A program made the translations under genes and the position numbers. From Flammeovirgaceae bacterium UBA2338 (GTDB lineage: Bacteria > Bacteroidota > Bacteroidia > Cytophagales > Cyclobacteriaceae), in NCBI GenBank assembly GCA_002344795.1, contig DDUM01000061.1, positions 18,533 to 82,532 of the forward strand: a DNA stretch of 64,000 nt. The letters are read 5' to 3'. A model generated the notes under the pieces. That model worked only from the letters and a program-made list of their open reading frames with translations, ran no database searches and was not told where the DNA came from. Positions 1 to 10,700 of the stretch are shown here, one piece after another (the first letter of the stretch is position 1; every line of letters begins with the position of its first letter).

Positions 1-701
1 TCATCCGATCGATCAGCTGAAAGTAAAATATTCCCGTACTTTTTGTAATTATCCCAAGGGCGTGTCCAATTGGCAGTGTCGGCTGTTGCATCACTGTAGT
101 AGGACCAGTACTTTATCAGTTTTTCATGAACGTCAACATATAGGTCATATTTGTTTTGTGGCGTTACGCCCACATCCTCAAATGTCAGTTGTAACATGTT
201 ATAATATTTTTTATTCACCAAAGTATCTTCCCCCATATACTTCAGCGTCACACCAGTGTCTTTAAGTTTAAAAGGCATTACCAGCCAGTAGGAATCATTA
301 ATCCATATTCTTTTTGCGCGCTCCAGCATCTTATTCAGTGAATCGGGCTCAGTCAACTCCTGCCCCTTTATTTGCACTTTCCCTTCCATCGTATTCAGAT
401 TGAGAAGATAAATAGTGCTATCCCGATTGCTCTCAATTCTCACACGACCCTCCTTTTTATCCCAAACCAAATCTCTTGCTCCGAAAAAATTCCACGAAAT
501 AAATCGAGTGGCATCCCAGTTTTTTCTGCCTCCGATTGCAACCATGATACTATCCGCCAGTTCTATAGCAGCAGGATCAGACTCAGCTGCATTAAATCCT
601 TCAGCGGGAGGGTTATAGAAATTATCATTTGCTTCTTCTGAAGCAGGTTGACAAGACCACCCAATCAAAGCCACTATAATTGGTAGGTAAAGGCTTTTCA
701 T
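1..701 (-). CDS. putative secreted lipoprotein, cut by the window edge
   Basis: An open frame runs without a stop from an ATG at 701 to the window edge, about 233 codons. It opens with MKSLYLP, a hydrophobic stretch and WSCQ, so Cys17 may be a lipidated residue, although the residue at -3 is Gly rather than the usual Leu. The mature part is acidic and rich in W and Y, with blocks such as GGRKNWDATRF and WINDSYWLVMPFKL that resemble uncharacterised Bacteroidota outer-membrane lipoproteins (LolA-like or DUF6503-like); the family assignment is inference. It lies 54 bp downstream of the propeller/Y_Y_Y gene on the same strand and is probably co-transcribed with it. Its C-terminus is outside the window. 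Confidence 0.75.
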   Translation of the reverse strand, partial: MKSLYLPIIVALIGWSCQPASEEANDNFYNPPAEGFNAAESDPAAIELADSIMVAIGGRKNWDATRFISWNFFGARDLVWDKKEGRVRIESNRDSTIYLLNLNTMEGKVQIKGQELTEPDSLNKMLERAKRIWINDSYWLVMPFKLKDTGVTLKYMGEDTLVNKKYYNMLQLTFEDVGVTPQNKYDLYVDVHEKLIKYWSYYSDATADTANWTRPWDNYKKYGNILLSADRSD

Positions 702-755
702 AAAATATTATGGTTAATTATTGAAAGTGAAGTTAATTAAAAGATATAGCTGAAC

Positions 756-3422
756 CTAAGGCTTTACTCTTTTCAGTCGCTTCAGGTCATATTGTCCTTC
801 CGATGCCTTTGTCATCAATTCCCGCATCTTATACTCCAAAGGCAAAATTAACAGCGCTATGAATACCTGTATGAAAAAATCCATTACAGGTGTTGTTTGC
901 ACCTCAATAAAAGACTCCGCTGTATTCTGGACTAGTTGGATAAGCATGATCACCGTCAGAATGGAAAGCAACTGACTGATGTATCTGTATTTTCTGTTGG
1001 CCGCACTTAGCTTTAGCGAAAGAAATACCAGGCTGGCAAAGAATACAAACTCTAATGCGTAAAACCATGTTTGCTTCCAATAGGGAGGGATCACTCTAAA
1101 ATCAACAGGTTTTAGTTCGGACACCACTCCAAACAAGTCTCGGGATTTTATTCTTAGCTTATAACTCCCCGGAGTAAGAAATGGAAAGTTGACAACGTTA
1201 TTGGTTGTAGACCAATCTGACCAGGATTTGCTAATCCCCTCTATCATATACTGGTATTCAATTGCCAGGGCATTGGTATATTCAGGTTGAACAAACTCAA
1301 AAGAAAGTGCACTTTCTCTTTGATCAATACTAAATAAGTTTCCTAACAAAAGTTTACTTTCAGAGCCCCTCACCTCCTTTAAAAATAAAGGATAGCTTTT
1401 CGCTATCTCCCTTAACTCTGACCTCGTAAACTTATAAAGCTCATTGTTAGAAGTAATTAGCCATAAGCCACTTCCATTATCGGCCATGGTGAGTGTACGT
1501 ATGTCAGGGAAAAGTCCTAGCCACTGAAGGTTAAGTCTGTTTTTAAGATTAGCATCTACTGTTCCCCATTTGTGTCCATCATTATACCAGAATGTACCCA
1601 TCGATGTAAAATATTTTCGAGGACCTGGTAGTGAATCGTATTTTACGAATACATGATTAATCACATCGTATCTATGAAAAGCTCCTGATGCCGCCACAAA
1701 AACCTCCACCCCCTGAGAGAAGCCCATGGTTTCATCCAAAACCGTAGTGGCAAACGGAACAGAAGAAATAGTGCTAATTTTGGCATCTACCAGCTCTACT
1801 TTAACCACATCAGCTCTTCCACAAAGCCAGATATTTTGAATATGATCCTCAAAAATATTTCCTACGTAAGCCCGAAGCGTATCCAATAAAAATGTCTCTT
1901 CCCATTTGTCTTCATTATTGCGCAGTGTTCTTATTCTGTCATTATAAGTGCTTACCAGTAATTGTTTCAAAGAAGGGGAATAAAATATCGTCCGCACTGG
2001 CATGGTGAACACAGGTGTTGCCTCCAGCCCCTCAATTTCAAATACACCTCCAACGCCCGCTGCAATAAACTTACCTTCCACATTCATGAAATGCGTTACC
2101 TTGCCCTCTATACCTGCTACCTTCTTATATCCATAATCAAGCGTTTCCAGCACTTTTCTTGTCCGCTTCTCAACAACCTTTTTGACACCCTGCTTTTGAT
2201 CCGGTTCCTCACCTCCCTTTTCTTCCTCTTGATCTTTGTTTTTCTTCAAAAACCCAAAGAGTCCCCTCCTGCTTTTTTTACGCTCAGTCTTTTCCTCTTC
2301 TACAGTCGTCTTTCTTAATCGGGTGACATAGTAAGTTTCTTCACTGTACACCTCTTCCTTGTTAAGCTTGAATAGCCCCACAGAAGTACCCACATATACC
2401 AGATTGTCGTCCGAATAGGCGGTGAGTAAATTGCCGGATAAGCCTGGGTAATGATTGAATGTTCGAAAAGGTAAATAAGGTGCAATCCGCGTAAATCCAT
2501 AATCATGGCCTACCCAAACACCCTGATTGAAGTCCGTCATCAACGCAAACACTTCATTGTCTGGCAATCCTGTATAATAATTAATGATTTCCTCGGTGGT
2601 ACCTGTTACGGGGTTAATGAAAACCACGCCTCCACTTAGCGTGCCGATAGCAATCAGATTTTCGTTTACCCATTTGCCACCCACCACCACATTATCCTGT
2701 AAGTACCCAGAGTCCTCACTGTTAATTTCTATGGCCGCAGCTGAAGAGTAACTAAAAAGTCGATTGGAAGCTGTTCCAATTAAATAATGCGGTGAGTCAA
2801 TCAGCTTATGCACGAATAACAACTCTTCTCCATCTAAAAATGGAAAAGAGGCCGGAATGAGTTTCCCTTTATCAAGCTTATGCAATGCTGAGTTTGCATC
2901 AGCCAGGTAAAGCACCCCATCTAATTCATACATTCCAGTAAAACTGGCTCCTGGCTCCGCATCAATAGTAAGCTCTATTGATTGTGTTTCAACATTAAAA
3001 ACGTAGAGATGGCCCTCATTTAAAAAGTACACCTTTTTACCTAAGGTTTTGCTTTTAAAAATATTTCCGGCACTGACATCAGTCGAGAGTGATTGAAAAA
3101 TTGTTGTCCCATTATCCGCTAACGCAAGCTTTCCAAAGCCCGTGAGTCCGCCATAGTAGAGGTCGTTTCCATTGGCTATGGCTAAAGAGTAGATAGCACC
3201 GGGCGATTCGATTACATCCCAATTTCTTCCATCAAACTCTACTACTCCGTTTTTGTTGGCAAAATAGATTATGCCCTTCTCACTTTGTACTATATCAAAG
3301 CTCAGGTAATCAATATTTTCATCGGTAGGAGCATAGTGTGATAGAAAATAATTCCCAGACTGTCCAGACGCGCAGTGACCTATTAGCACAGTCACATAAA
3401 AAATAAAATAAGCTCTCCTCAT
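756..3422 (-). CDS. Reg_prop/Y_Y_Y beta-propeller membrane protein without kinase domain
   Basis: This 888-residue protein has a signal peptide (about 1-20) and a large periplasmic beta-propeller of the kind found in hybrid two-component sensors (for example GVVEFDGRNW and GVWVGHDYGFTRI). A Y_Y_Y Ig-like domain follows at about 704-780 (EYQYMIEG, SPGSYKLRIKSRD-like block). Three hydrophobic helices lie at about 783-803, 812-838 and 849-868, with a basic tail of about 20 residues. There is no HisKA, HATPase or HTH domain, so unlike classical hybrid sensors it has no output module and would need a partner. A highly charged Lys/Glu-rich insert (about 367-430) interrupts the propeller. It follows a terminator, so it probably starts its own transcript with the lipoprotein gene downstream. 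The domain assignment is good; the function is unknown. Confidence 0.85.
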   Translation of the reverse strand: MRRAYFIFYVTVLIGHCASGQSGNYFLSHYAPTDENIDYLSFDIVQSEKGIIYFANKNGVVEFDGRNWDVIESPGAIYSLAIANGNDLYYGGLTGFGKLALADNGTTIFQSLSTDVSAGNIFKSKTLGKKVYFLNEGHLYVFNVETQSIELTIDAEPGASFTGMYELDGVLYLADANSALHKLDKGKLIPASFPFLDGEELLFVHKLIDSPHYLIGTASNRLFSYSSAAAIEINSEDSGYLQDNVVVGGKWVNENLIAIGTLSGGVVFINPVTGTTEEIINYYTGLPDNEVFALMTDFNQGVWVGHDYGFTRIAPYLPFRTFNHYPGLSGNLLTAYSDDNLVYVGTSVGLFKLNKEEVYSEETYYVTRLRKTTVEEEKTERKKSRRGLFGFLKKNKDQEEEKGGEEPDQKQGVKKVVEKRTRKVLETLDYGYKKVAGIEGKVTHFMNVEGKFIAAGVGGVFEIEGLEATPVFTMPVRTIFYSPSLKQLLVSTYNDRIRTLRNNEDKWEETFLLDTLRAYVGNIFEDHIQNIWLCGRADVVKVELVDAKISTISSVPFATTVLDETMGFSQGVEVFVAASGAFHRYDVINHVFVKYDSLPGPRKYFTSMGTFWYNDGHKWGTVDANLKNRLNLQWLGLFPDIRTLTMADNGSGLWLITSNNELYKFTRSELREIAKSYPLFLKEVRGSESKLLLGNLFSIDQRESALSFEFVQPEYTNALAIEYQYMIEGISKSWSDWSTTNNVVNFPFLTPGSYKLRIKSRDLFGVVSELKPVDFRVIPPYWKQTWFYALEFVFFASLVFLSLKLSAANRKYRYISQLLSILTVIMLIQLVQNTAESFIEVQTTPVMDFFIQVFIALLILPLEYKMRELMTKASEGQYDLKRLKRVKP

Positions 3423-3457
3423 TCTGTCAAATAGGGACTCAATTTACAATTATGCAC

Positions 3458-3484
3458 AAAAAAAGGAGAGTTTTATTGCTCTCC
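3458..3484 (-). terminator. intrinsic terminator after the caspase gene
   Basis: Read on the minus strand, GGAGAG and CTCTCC form a 6-bp stem around an 8-nt loop, followed directly by seven T. It lies 25 bp after the stop of the caspase-like gene and 35 bp before the next minus-strand start, so it probably separates two transcription units in this secreted-protein block. Confidence 0.75.
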
Positions 3485-3509
3485 ATTTTCGTATATACAT
3501 GTTTATTAA

Positions 3510-4703
3510 TTATCTCGCAATGAAAACGAAATCGCTTCCAGGGGCATTATCACCAAATTCTCCCATTCTGGGCTGAGGCTTCAATGCCTCTACATAGGTG
3601 TTCAACTCTCCCAGGGATAAGATCATATCTTTACCCCCTCTTCCCCTTAGCGCTTCTAACAACTTTCTGGCAAATGGCGAATTCATACCTGGTCTTCCGT
3701 CCGGTACATATTCTTTACCCCCGGAGGTCAGGTATTTCCTGGTCTTGTAGGTTAGTTTTCTAGTCACCATTTCAGCCTGGGTGGCTTCTTTATATATATC
3801 TTCGTCTAGTCCGCGATGGGCCATGGCCTGATCAAACGTTCCTCCAAAACAAACGTCCATCGCGAGGAAGATATGTTCGCTAGGAATATTGTTGATGATG
3901 GAGCGAAGTCGATTATGAGAAAGATAGGTGGTTTTTGCTATGTCATTGGTAAGAGATTCTTTAGTTACCACAAAACCTTCCCCAAAGGTCTCATCGTATT
4001 GACCATGACCAGCAAAAAATATAAAGAGTTGATCCATGGGTTTGTATTTTTTCTCCGCATACTCCCGTAATTTAGTCAAAATGACTGATTGAGAACCTCC
4101 TTCTACAATCTCCACTTTAAATCCAAAATTCTCTTTCAATTCTTTGGCTATCATTCGGGTATCGATTACTGGATTGACCAAGTCAGGCCAGTTATCATAG
4201 TCGTTAGTGGCGAATAAAATGGCATAATCCGTACGATCCAGCTTAGCGGCATCAGCCAGAGCCGTTGTGCCTATGCGAATGGTACGTTGGCTAACCGTTT
4301 TGGTACCATCTTCATTTTCTGCCACAATTTCAACTATATTATTGCCCTCCATTAAGGTAATGTTTTTTTCGATGGTGGTATTATGCCGCTCACCTTCTTC
4401 TGGCTGCACCGACATCATTCCTCGTGAAGCAGATTCTTCACTCTCTTTAATGATAATCTGAATATTTTTAATTGGCTTGTCCGACTCTATTTCAAACTTA
4501 ATCTTATACTTGTTCTCATTGGAGTAGTTGCTTTCCGCTACTGGAGTAATCCAACTAATTACTGGTATCGTTGAGCTTACCAGTTTATTTGGATCACTAA
4601 AGTCTACTTCAAAACTGTTAGTCCGACTGCTCACATTTTGTGCGCTTAAAACATAAACCGCACATAGCACAAGTAAAATCGTAAGGCTAATTGAATTTTT
4701 CAT
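3510..4703 (-). CDS. secreted caspase-fold (C14-like) protease
   Basis: A 397-residue protein with a signal peptide (about 1-21, ending LSAQ), an Ig-like beta domain (about 45-145; ISWITPV, NNIVEIVAENEDG) and a caspase p20-like domain (about 158-395). The catalytic dyad is visible: His233 in FFAGHGQYD and Cys285 in AMDVCFGGTF, each after a hydrophobic strand as the fold requires. Caspase-fold enzymes cleave after Arg, Lys or Asp; the specificity cannot be read here. It sits 12 bp downstream of the giant T9SS substrate gene and is probably translated from the same mRNA, which suggests a role in processing exported proteins (inference). A terminator follows. There is no T9SS sorting domain, so it is probably periplasmic or secreted by another route. 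Confidence 0.9.
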   Translation of the reverse strand: MKNSISLTILLVLCAVYVLSAQNVSSRTNSFEVDFSDPNKLVSSTIPVISWITPVAESNYSNENKYKIKFEIESDKPIKNIQIIIKESEESASRGMMSVQPEEGERHNTTIEKNITLMEGNNIVEIVAENEDGTKTVSQRTIRIGTTALADAAKLDRTDYAILFATNDYDNWPDLVNPVIDTRMIAKELKENFGFKVEIVEGGSQSVILTKLREYAEKKYKPMDQLFIFFAGHGQYDETFGEGFVVTKESLTNDIAKTTYLSHNRLRSIINNIPSEHIFLAMDVCFGGTFDQAMAHRGLDEDIYKEATQAEMVTRKLTYKTRKYLTSGGKEYVPDGRPGMNSPFARKLLEALRGRGGKDMILSLGELNTYVEALKPQPRMGEFGDNAPGSDFVFIAR

Positions 4704-4715
4704 AGCTTATTTTTT

Positions 4716-7700
4716 TTAATTCTTTAGGACTATTCTTTTCGTTTGAATTTCGTAACCCTTGTCATGCGCAACAACCAACTTATATACATACAGACCAGCA
4801 GTTAACCCTCCATCAATAGCATCCCATTGTACATTATAAAAATCCGGAGGAAGGCTTTTATTAACTAGCGTTGACACCTTTTTTCCAAAATTGTCAAATA
4901 CTTCAAGTTTCACATTGTATTGTGACCCATTCTCGGGCAATGTAAATGGAATAGTTACAATACCAGATGATGGGTTTGGATAAGCAGACCCCAACAAGAC
5001 TGAAGTGGGTTTAATTTTGGATCTCAAATCCTCACCATAATAGACCTTGAACTGGTTCGAGGTTTTTGGGTCAAATGAATAAGAGCCCAAATCTCTCATA
5101 TTTACGATATGCTGAAGACTTACATCAACTAGGTATAGTTCTTTATCATTTTCGCCTAGACCTAAATTATCCCAATTCAAATTGGCGACACCTTCAAGAT
5201 TGGATTCAACTTTGAAATCCCACACATGCTCATCAGCAGTAGCGACCATTTCCTTAGAGAAGTTTTTCCCTCCCATAAATTCTGAATGATGAAAGTTCAT
5301 CTCCAGGTACTCAAACATACGAGGAGCAGTTACCCTGTCATATCGATCCCTGCTGGAGCTTGCATCTGAGTGCATGCCTATTGCACCAAGCCCATTTTCA
5401 AATGACCCTTGAATCAAGGTAAATGGAAGTTCCCAATTTTGTTCGTCAAGCCTGGAGCTCCATTTACTTCCAGTACGCCCCCCTGATGAATTAACTATGG
5501 GAATAGTTAGGGTTATTGCTTCATCAGCAAATACGAATGCTCCCTGGAATATGTCAATCTGAGATAACTTAGAATACGTACCATTGAAATACAGGGGATC
5601 TTCAATGAGAGCTGCTGGATTAGCTGCTACTACATCTGCCCATTTGACCGAAAAAGTATAAGGGTTACCAATCAGGTTAAACCCTGCAGCCAGTGACATC
5701 ATATAGGGATTACTTTGGTTGTGAGATGGAGCCGTAGCTTCCCCAAGAGTAATTTCCACAGGATCAACTATATTAATGAAATAGCCTTTACCCTTTTCAA
5801 TGGAACTGGGAAAATCAATCCATGCCTCAGGACTGGACCGATAGGATAAAAGTCGCCATTTGGTCTTATCCTGCCCTCCAACAATATTGAACAATGTACT
5901 GATAGAATTATTCTGCAGTGTATATGGGATTGAAAAGATCCTGTAGTTGCCTATTTCACCACCAAAACTTAGATTGGGCAGTGCAGGAATATTAGCTCCG
6001 GTCAATTTCATGTAGGCATGAAAACTTCCAGCGGCAGGCAGCCTTCCTTCATTTCCAGTATTATCTAGTGCAGTAAAATAGTAATCCATTCCCATGTTAT
6101 CAAACCAACTCTCCTGAACAGTAAAATTCGTTTGGCCGGAAACAACAGGCATATTGCCGGTCTCAATAAAAGGCTGAGATGATCCAATTTTCCTATAATG
6201 CATCTTAGCTGAAGCTGCCCCCCCCGCATCGGCAACACCAACGGTAAAATTTGTGTTACCGGTTCCTTTTTCAAAAGAAGTGACTTCTGTAAATGTGAGT
6301 ACGGGTGGTGTCACATCAATTATATTAAAAGACCATGTAGTCATATTACTTATACCATCAAATGAATTACCCCATTGATCATCAAATGCAAACGGATCAA
6401 TTTGAACATAATAACTCCCTATAACATTAAGAGCGGGTATTGAGTAAGAATATGTGCTGTCTGTTTTGGTTCCTGATGCAGCATCAACAGTAGCAATGGG
6501 TGTAGCATTTCCAGTTTGGAACACTTTTAAACTCAATCCTCCTACTGCAATAGGTTCTTCATTAAAGCTAATTGACAACTGATTCAATCCTTGAACGACA
6601 TCCGAATTATCTGCAGGCGACAAAGCAGTAATTACAGGAGCATCACCATCCTCAATAACATTTATTATTTGATTTGGTGTAACATTGTATAAGAATTGTT
6701 CGATACCTGAAGGCCAGACAACTCGTATTTCATTGATAATTGAAGCACTCCCCAAACCAAAATGCAAAGTAGGACTACTTTGGGTGGCATGACCTGAATG
6801 AGAATGTCGTTCGCGAATTTGTTTTTTTGATCCTGTAGTAACATAAACCCTTGCCCCAAAAGCCGATCTATTACTGGCAACGCCTGTTAGATTGATTTTA
6901 ACCCATTTTCTTGCAGCCGTTGCTGGTGTGGTATTCCGATAAATAATATTAGGGATTTCAGGATTACTGAACCCTCCATTGTGGAAATCCAAAAATCCAT
7001 CTCCATCCACATCTTCAAGTGCCGGTCCATAGAGCTTCTGAAGGCTTGGGTAAGGTGCGTTAAATAATTCGGGGGTAGTGTACTTGGTAAAGGTGCCATC
7101 CCCGTTATTATAATAAAGTACATTAGTGAATCCCATTGCAAACAAATCGAGATCCCCATCATTGTCAATATCTGCCCAGGCACTCCCAAAGGTTCCTAAA
7201 CCTCCCTCTACCACCATAGATCCAATAGCTTCTGAAAAAGTACCGTCACCATTATTTGTATATAATCTGTTGATGAACTGAGGATTGGTATTTAGTGATT
7301 GAGATCCGATGAAAATATCCATATCTCCATCGTTGTCGTAATCACCCCATGAGGCGGTTCTGTCGTAACTCAAAATAGTTTCAAAAACAGAACCCAGTAC
7401 CCTGGTAAAAGTGCCATCACCATTATTTTTATAAAGGCGAGAATTAGATTGAACACTCGGATTTATACCTCTATTAAGTACAATAACATCCGGATCTCCA
7501 TCATTGTCATAGTCAGCCCACTGTGTATCATATGTGAAACCAAAATCAGTCACTAATTCTCCTTCAGTAATTCTTGTAAATGTTCCATCCCCATTGCTGT
7601 GGAGCAGATACTTGTCACTGGCAGTGCCAGCACCTAAAGAAGTATTGGCAAACAAGTCAAGGTATCCATCATTATCATAATCAATCCAATTCCCGCCCGG

Positions 7701-10700
7701 AAGTCCCCCTTGCGCATATTCTGAAAATAATGTCTTCGAATAGGTTCCGTCTGAATTTTTTGTTAGTAATAAATCATTAGAACTTGAACGAGTCAGGAAC
7801 AAGTCATTCAAACCGTCATTATTTACATCAATGATTTTTACCGATCTGGTAACAATCGTTTCATTGGCTAATTCCGGAATTACCAGCTTGGTAAACTGCC
7901 CTGTGCCATCACTTTTAAAGATGACGGGGGGAATATTATTCCCCAAACTATCCTGAACGACCGGCAGGAATAAATCGTTGATTCCATCTCCATCTACATC
8001 ACCCCAGGCCCCTCCCCCTCCCGTTTGGAAGAAGGTTAAGCCCGGAAGGTTATCCATGGGGAGAAATAAATAATTTGATCTTGGAATAACACTGGCCTCC
8101 GCTGTATAACCAGAATTGCCGGTTACATTTTTGGCCCTCACTCTGTAGTAGTAGGTTGTCCCAACAACCAGTGTAGGGTCAAGATCTTTATAAGCAATTT
8201 TAGGAAATGTAATATCTGCAATCTTTGTAAACCCAGTACCGGAAGTTAAAGATCGCTCTACCTCAAATTCTTGTGTGAAATTACCACTCTGCCAATTTAT
8301 CAAAACAGTGCCAGGAAGAAAAACCGTAGCCGTCAAATTAGTTGGATTTGCCGGTACAGGATCTGTGGCATTCAGAGTAAATACAGTTGTCTCCTCACGG
8401 TAAGGATACGCTGGATGAGTAAACCACGGAATCGTAAATTTCTTTGTGGTGGAATTCCATGTGCCATTTCCTTTGGCGAGATATTCATCTGTAGAACTCA
8501 TTGAAGCAATCCCGCAGTTTTCTTCAACGCCAACACCCCATGGTTCAGAGGGTTGTGGTGATAAGCCAACAGAGGCCCCTATGGGAAGGTCTTGCATTGT
8601 ATAATACCCATTTGAACCATTTACGGTTTGGTTCAATTTGGTCATTACTCCAACACCACTTAAATTCAAAGTAGTAACTGTCCAACTTCTATTGAGTGGA
8701 ACATCCGATGTTGCACTACAATCTTGGACTGTTGTCACTGATATCTCGTTGCTTGGAGCAGATTTTCCTCCAGACCCTGAAGCCCTCACTCTAAATTTGT
8801 AGGTAGTATTGGGCAATAGAGCCGCCCCTGTCTTATCCCGATAAGCAAGAGCTACTGCCTGGTTTCTCGTATAGTATGTCGGCCGGGTTGTTGTTGCAAC
8901 GGAATCAAACTGAGTACTTGTTCCAACGGCCATTTCAATTACAAAGTTATCCTCATTGGATGAGTTGTCATCAAAAATGAGACCCACACTATTTCGATCA
9001 TAATAAAATGCACTTAACCCGGATGGGGCTGCAGGAGGGATAATAGGAGTGTTGCTTTTGAATATCACATTTTGATCCTGAGATATGTAGGCGTAGTTAG
9101 CCGATGACACTAGAGCCAATCGATTCCACTTATTGGTTGAACCTGGAGAGTTTGTATTCACCCAATTGTCTCCACCATCGGTGGATATGAATATGCTTGA
9201 GTTCAAAATAAAAAAAGTGTTATCGTTAATAACCTTAAGCCTACCATACGATGAGGTAGTGGTTTTAGTGGTCCATGTCTGACCTCCATCATTGGTGATA
9301 TTTAATTTTCCATTGTTGGTGAAAACATATAGTTTACCATTAAAGAATTCAATGTCCTCAATATTATTGGATGTTGGCAAGTTTACAATAGGCGTAGCCA
9401 CTCCCGTACTAGGGTCAATTTTGAACAATATATTTTTGTTGGTAGAACAATATTCATAAACCCTGGCGAATAAATTCCCTCCACTGCTCAAGATAAAGTC
9501 ATCCTGCTCCGGCATATAACTGCAATCGGATGACGGAATCCCTGTAATTGGTTGTTCAACCCAATTAACCCCACTATTGCTTGATTTTAATATCCTCCAT
9601 GCATTGGCGGTTCCATTATAATAGGTATTTAATGAGTACATGCTAATCCCATCATTTGAAATCAAGTTGTTGAAATAATAGCTTCCTGATTCTTGTATAG
9701 TCCAGTTTGAGCCATTATCAACCGTTTTGATGATACCGGAACCGTATCCATATATTGTAGATCCAAATTTGTAAAAACCAGCTATTTGTCTATTCGTTGT
9801 TCCACTTCCTAAAAAGTCCCATGTTGCCCCGTCATCAATGGAAATGTAAAATCCGTTTGGGTAACCTACGGTATAGAGTAAACGACCATTATTTGTAATG
9901 GCCATGTCTGACCCATACGCAGTAATTATCCCGCTATTGGTTAATGGAATCCAACTTGCCCCACTATCTACTGTTTTGTATTGAAGTCTGTTTTCAATAC
10001 CTATGTAAAAAGTAGAAGAGGATTCAAAATAGGGGCCTCGTAAACTTCCGCTGGTTAGCGGACTGGTAAAAGATGTCCAGTTAGCACCTCCATTTATGGT
10101 TTTCCAAATTGTTTGTCCATTAAATAAATAAATATTCCCTGAGGGATCTTTTTCAATGTATGACTCCCATCCAAAGCAGCAATCCGATATATTACTTTTT
10201 ACTGAAACCCACGTATCTCCATTGTTGGTTGATTTAAATGGACCCGATCCGGATGTTGCATAAATGTTTGCTCCATTTGTTACCAAAGAATAAACGTTGA
10301 TATCTGTTAGGCCTTCCCCACTACCCAATTGATCTACATTCAATCCGTTATTTGTGGATCGAAAGATTCCGTTATCCGATGTTGCAATATAGAGGTAGCC
10401 TGATGCATTGACTTCAAAATCTCTCGGATCACTACTAAAGGTGTTTGCCTGGGTCCAGCTAACACCATCATTAGATGAACGATAAATCAATCCGTTGTAA
10501 CCCACTATAAAAACAAAACTGGTTGTTTTGCGAATAAACCTACCTGTTGCAAAACCAGAGTTTGCTGTCAATGCCCAAGTGACTCCATTATCAACCGAGG
10601 TGAATAATTGGCTGTACCCTAAAGCATATAACTTACCCGTTAATGCGTCTCTATGGAGATCCTGTAGGTACAAATTAGTTAAACCCGTATTTGAAGCTGT

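Noticed and set aside
7580..7780. Plus-strand frames inside the giant T9SS protein gene
   Set aside because: They are shadows of repeat-encoding DNA, with no start context or protein features.
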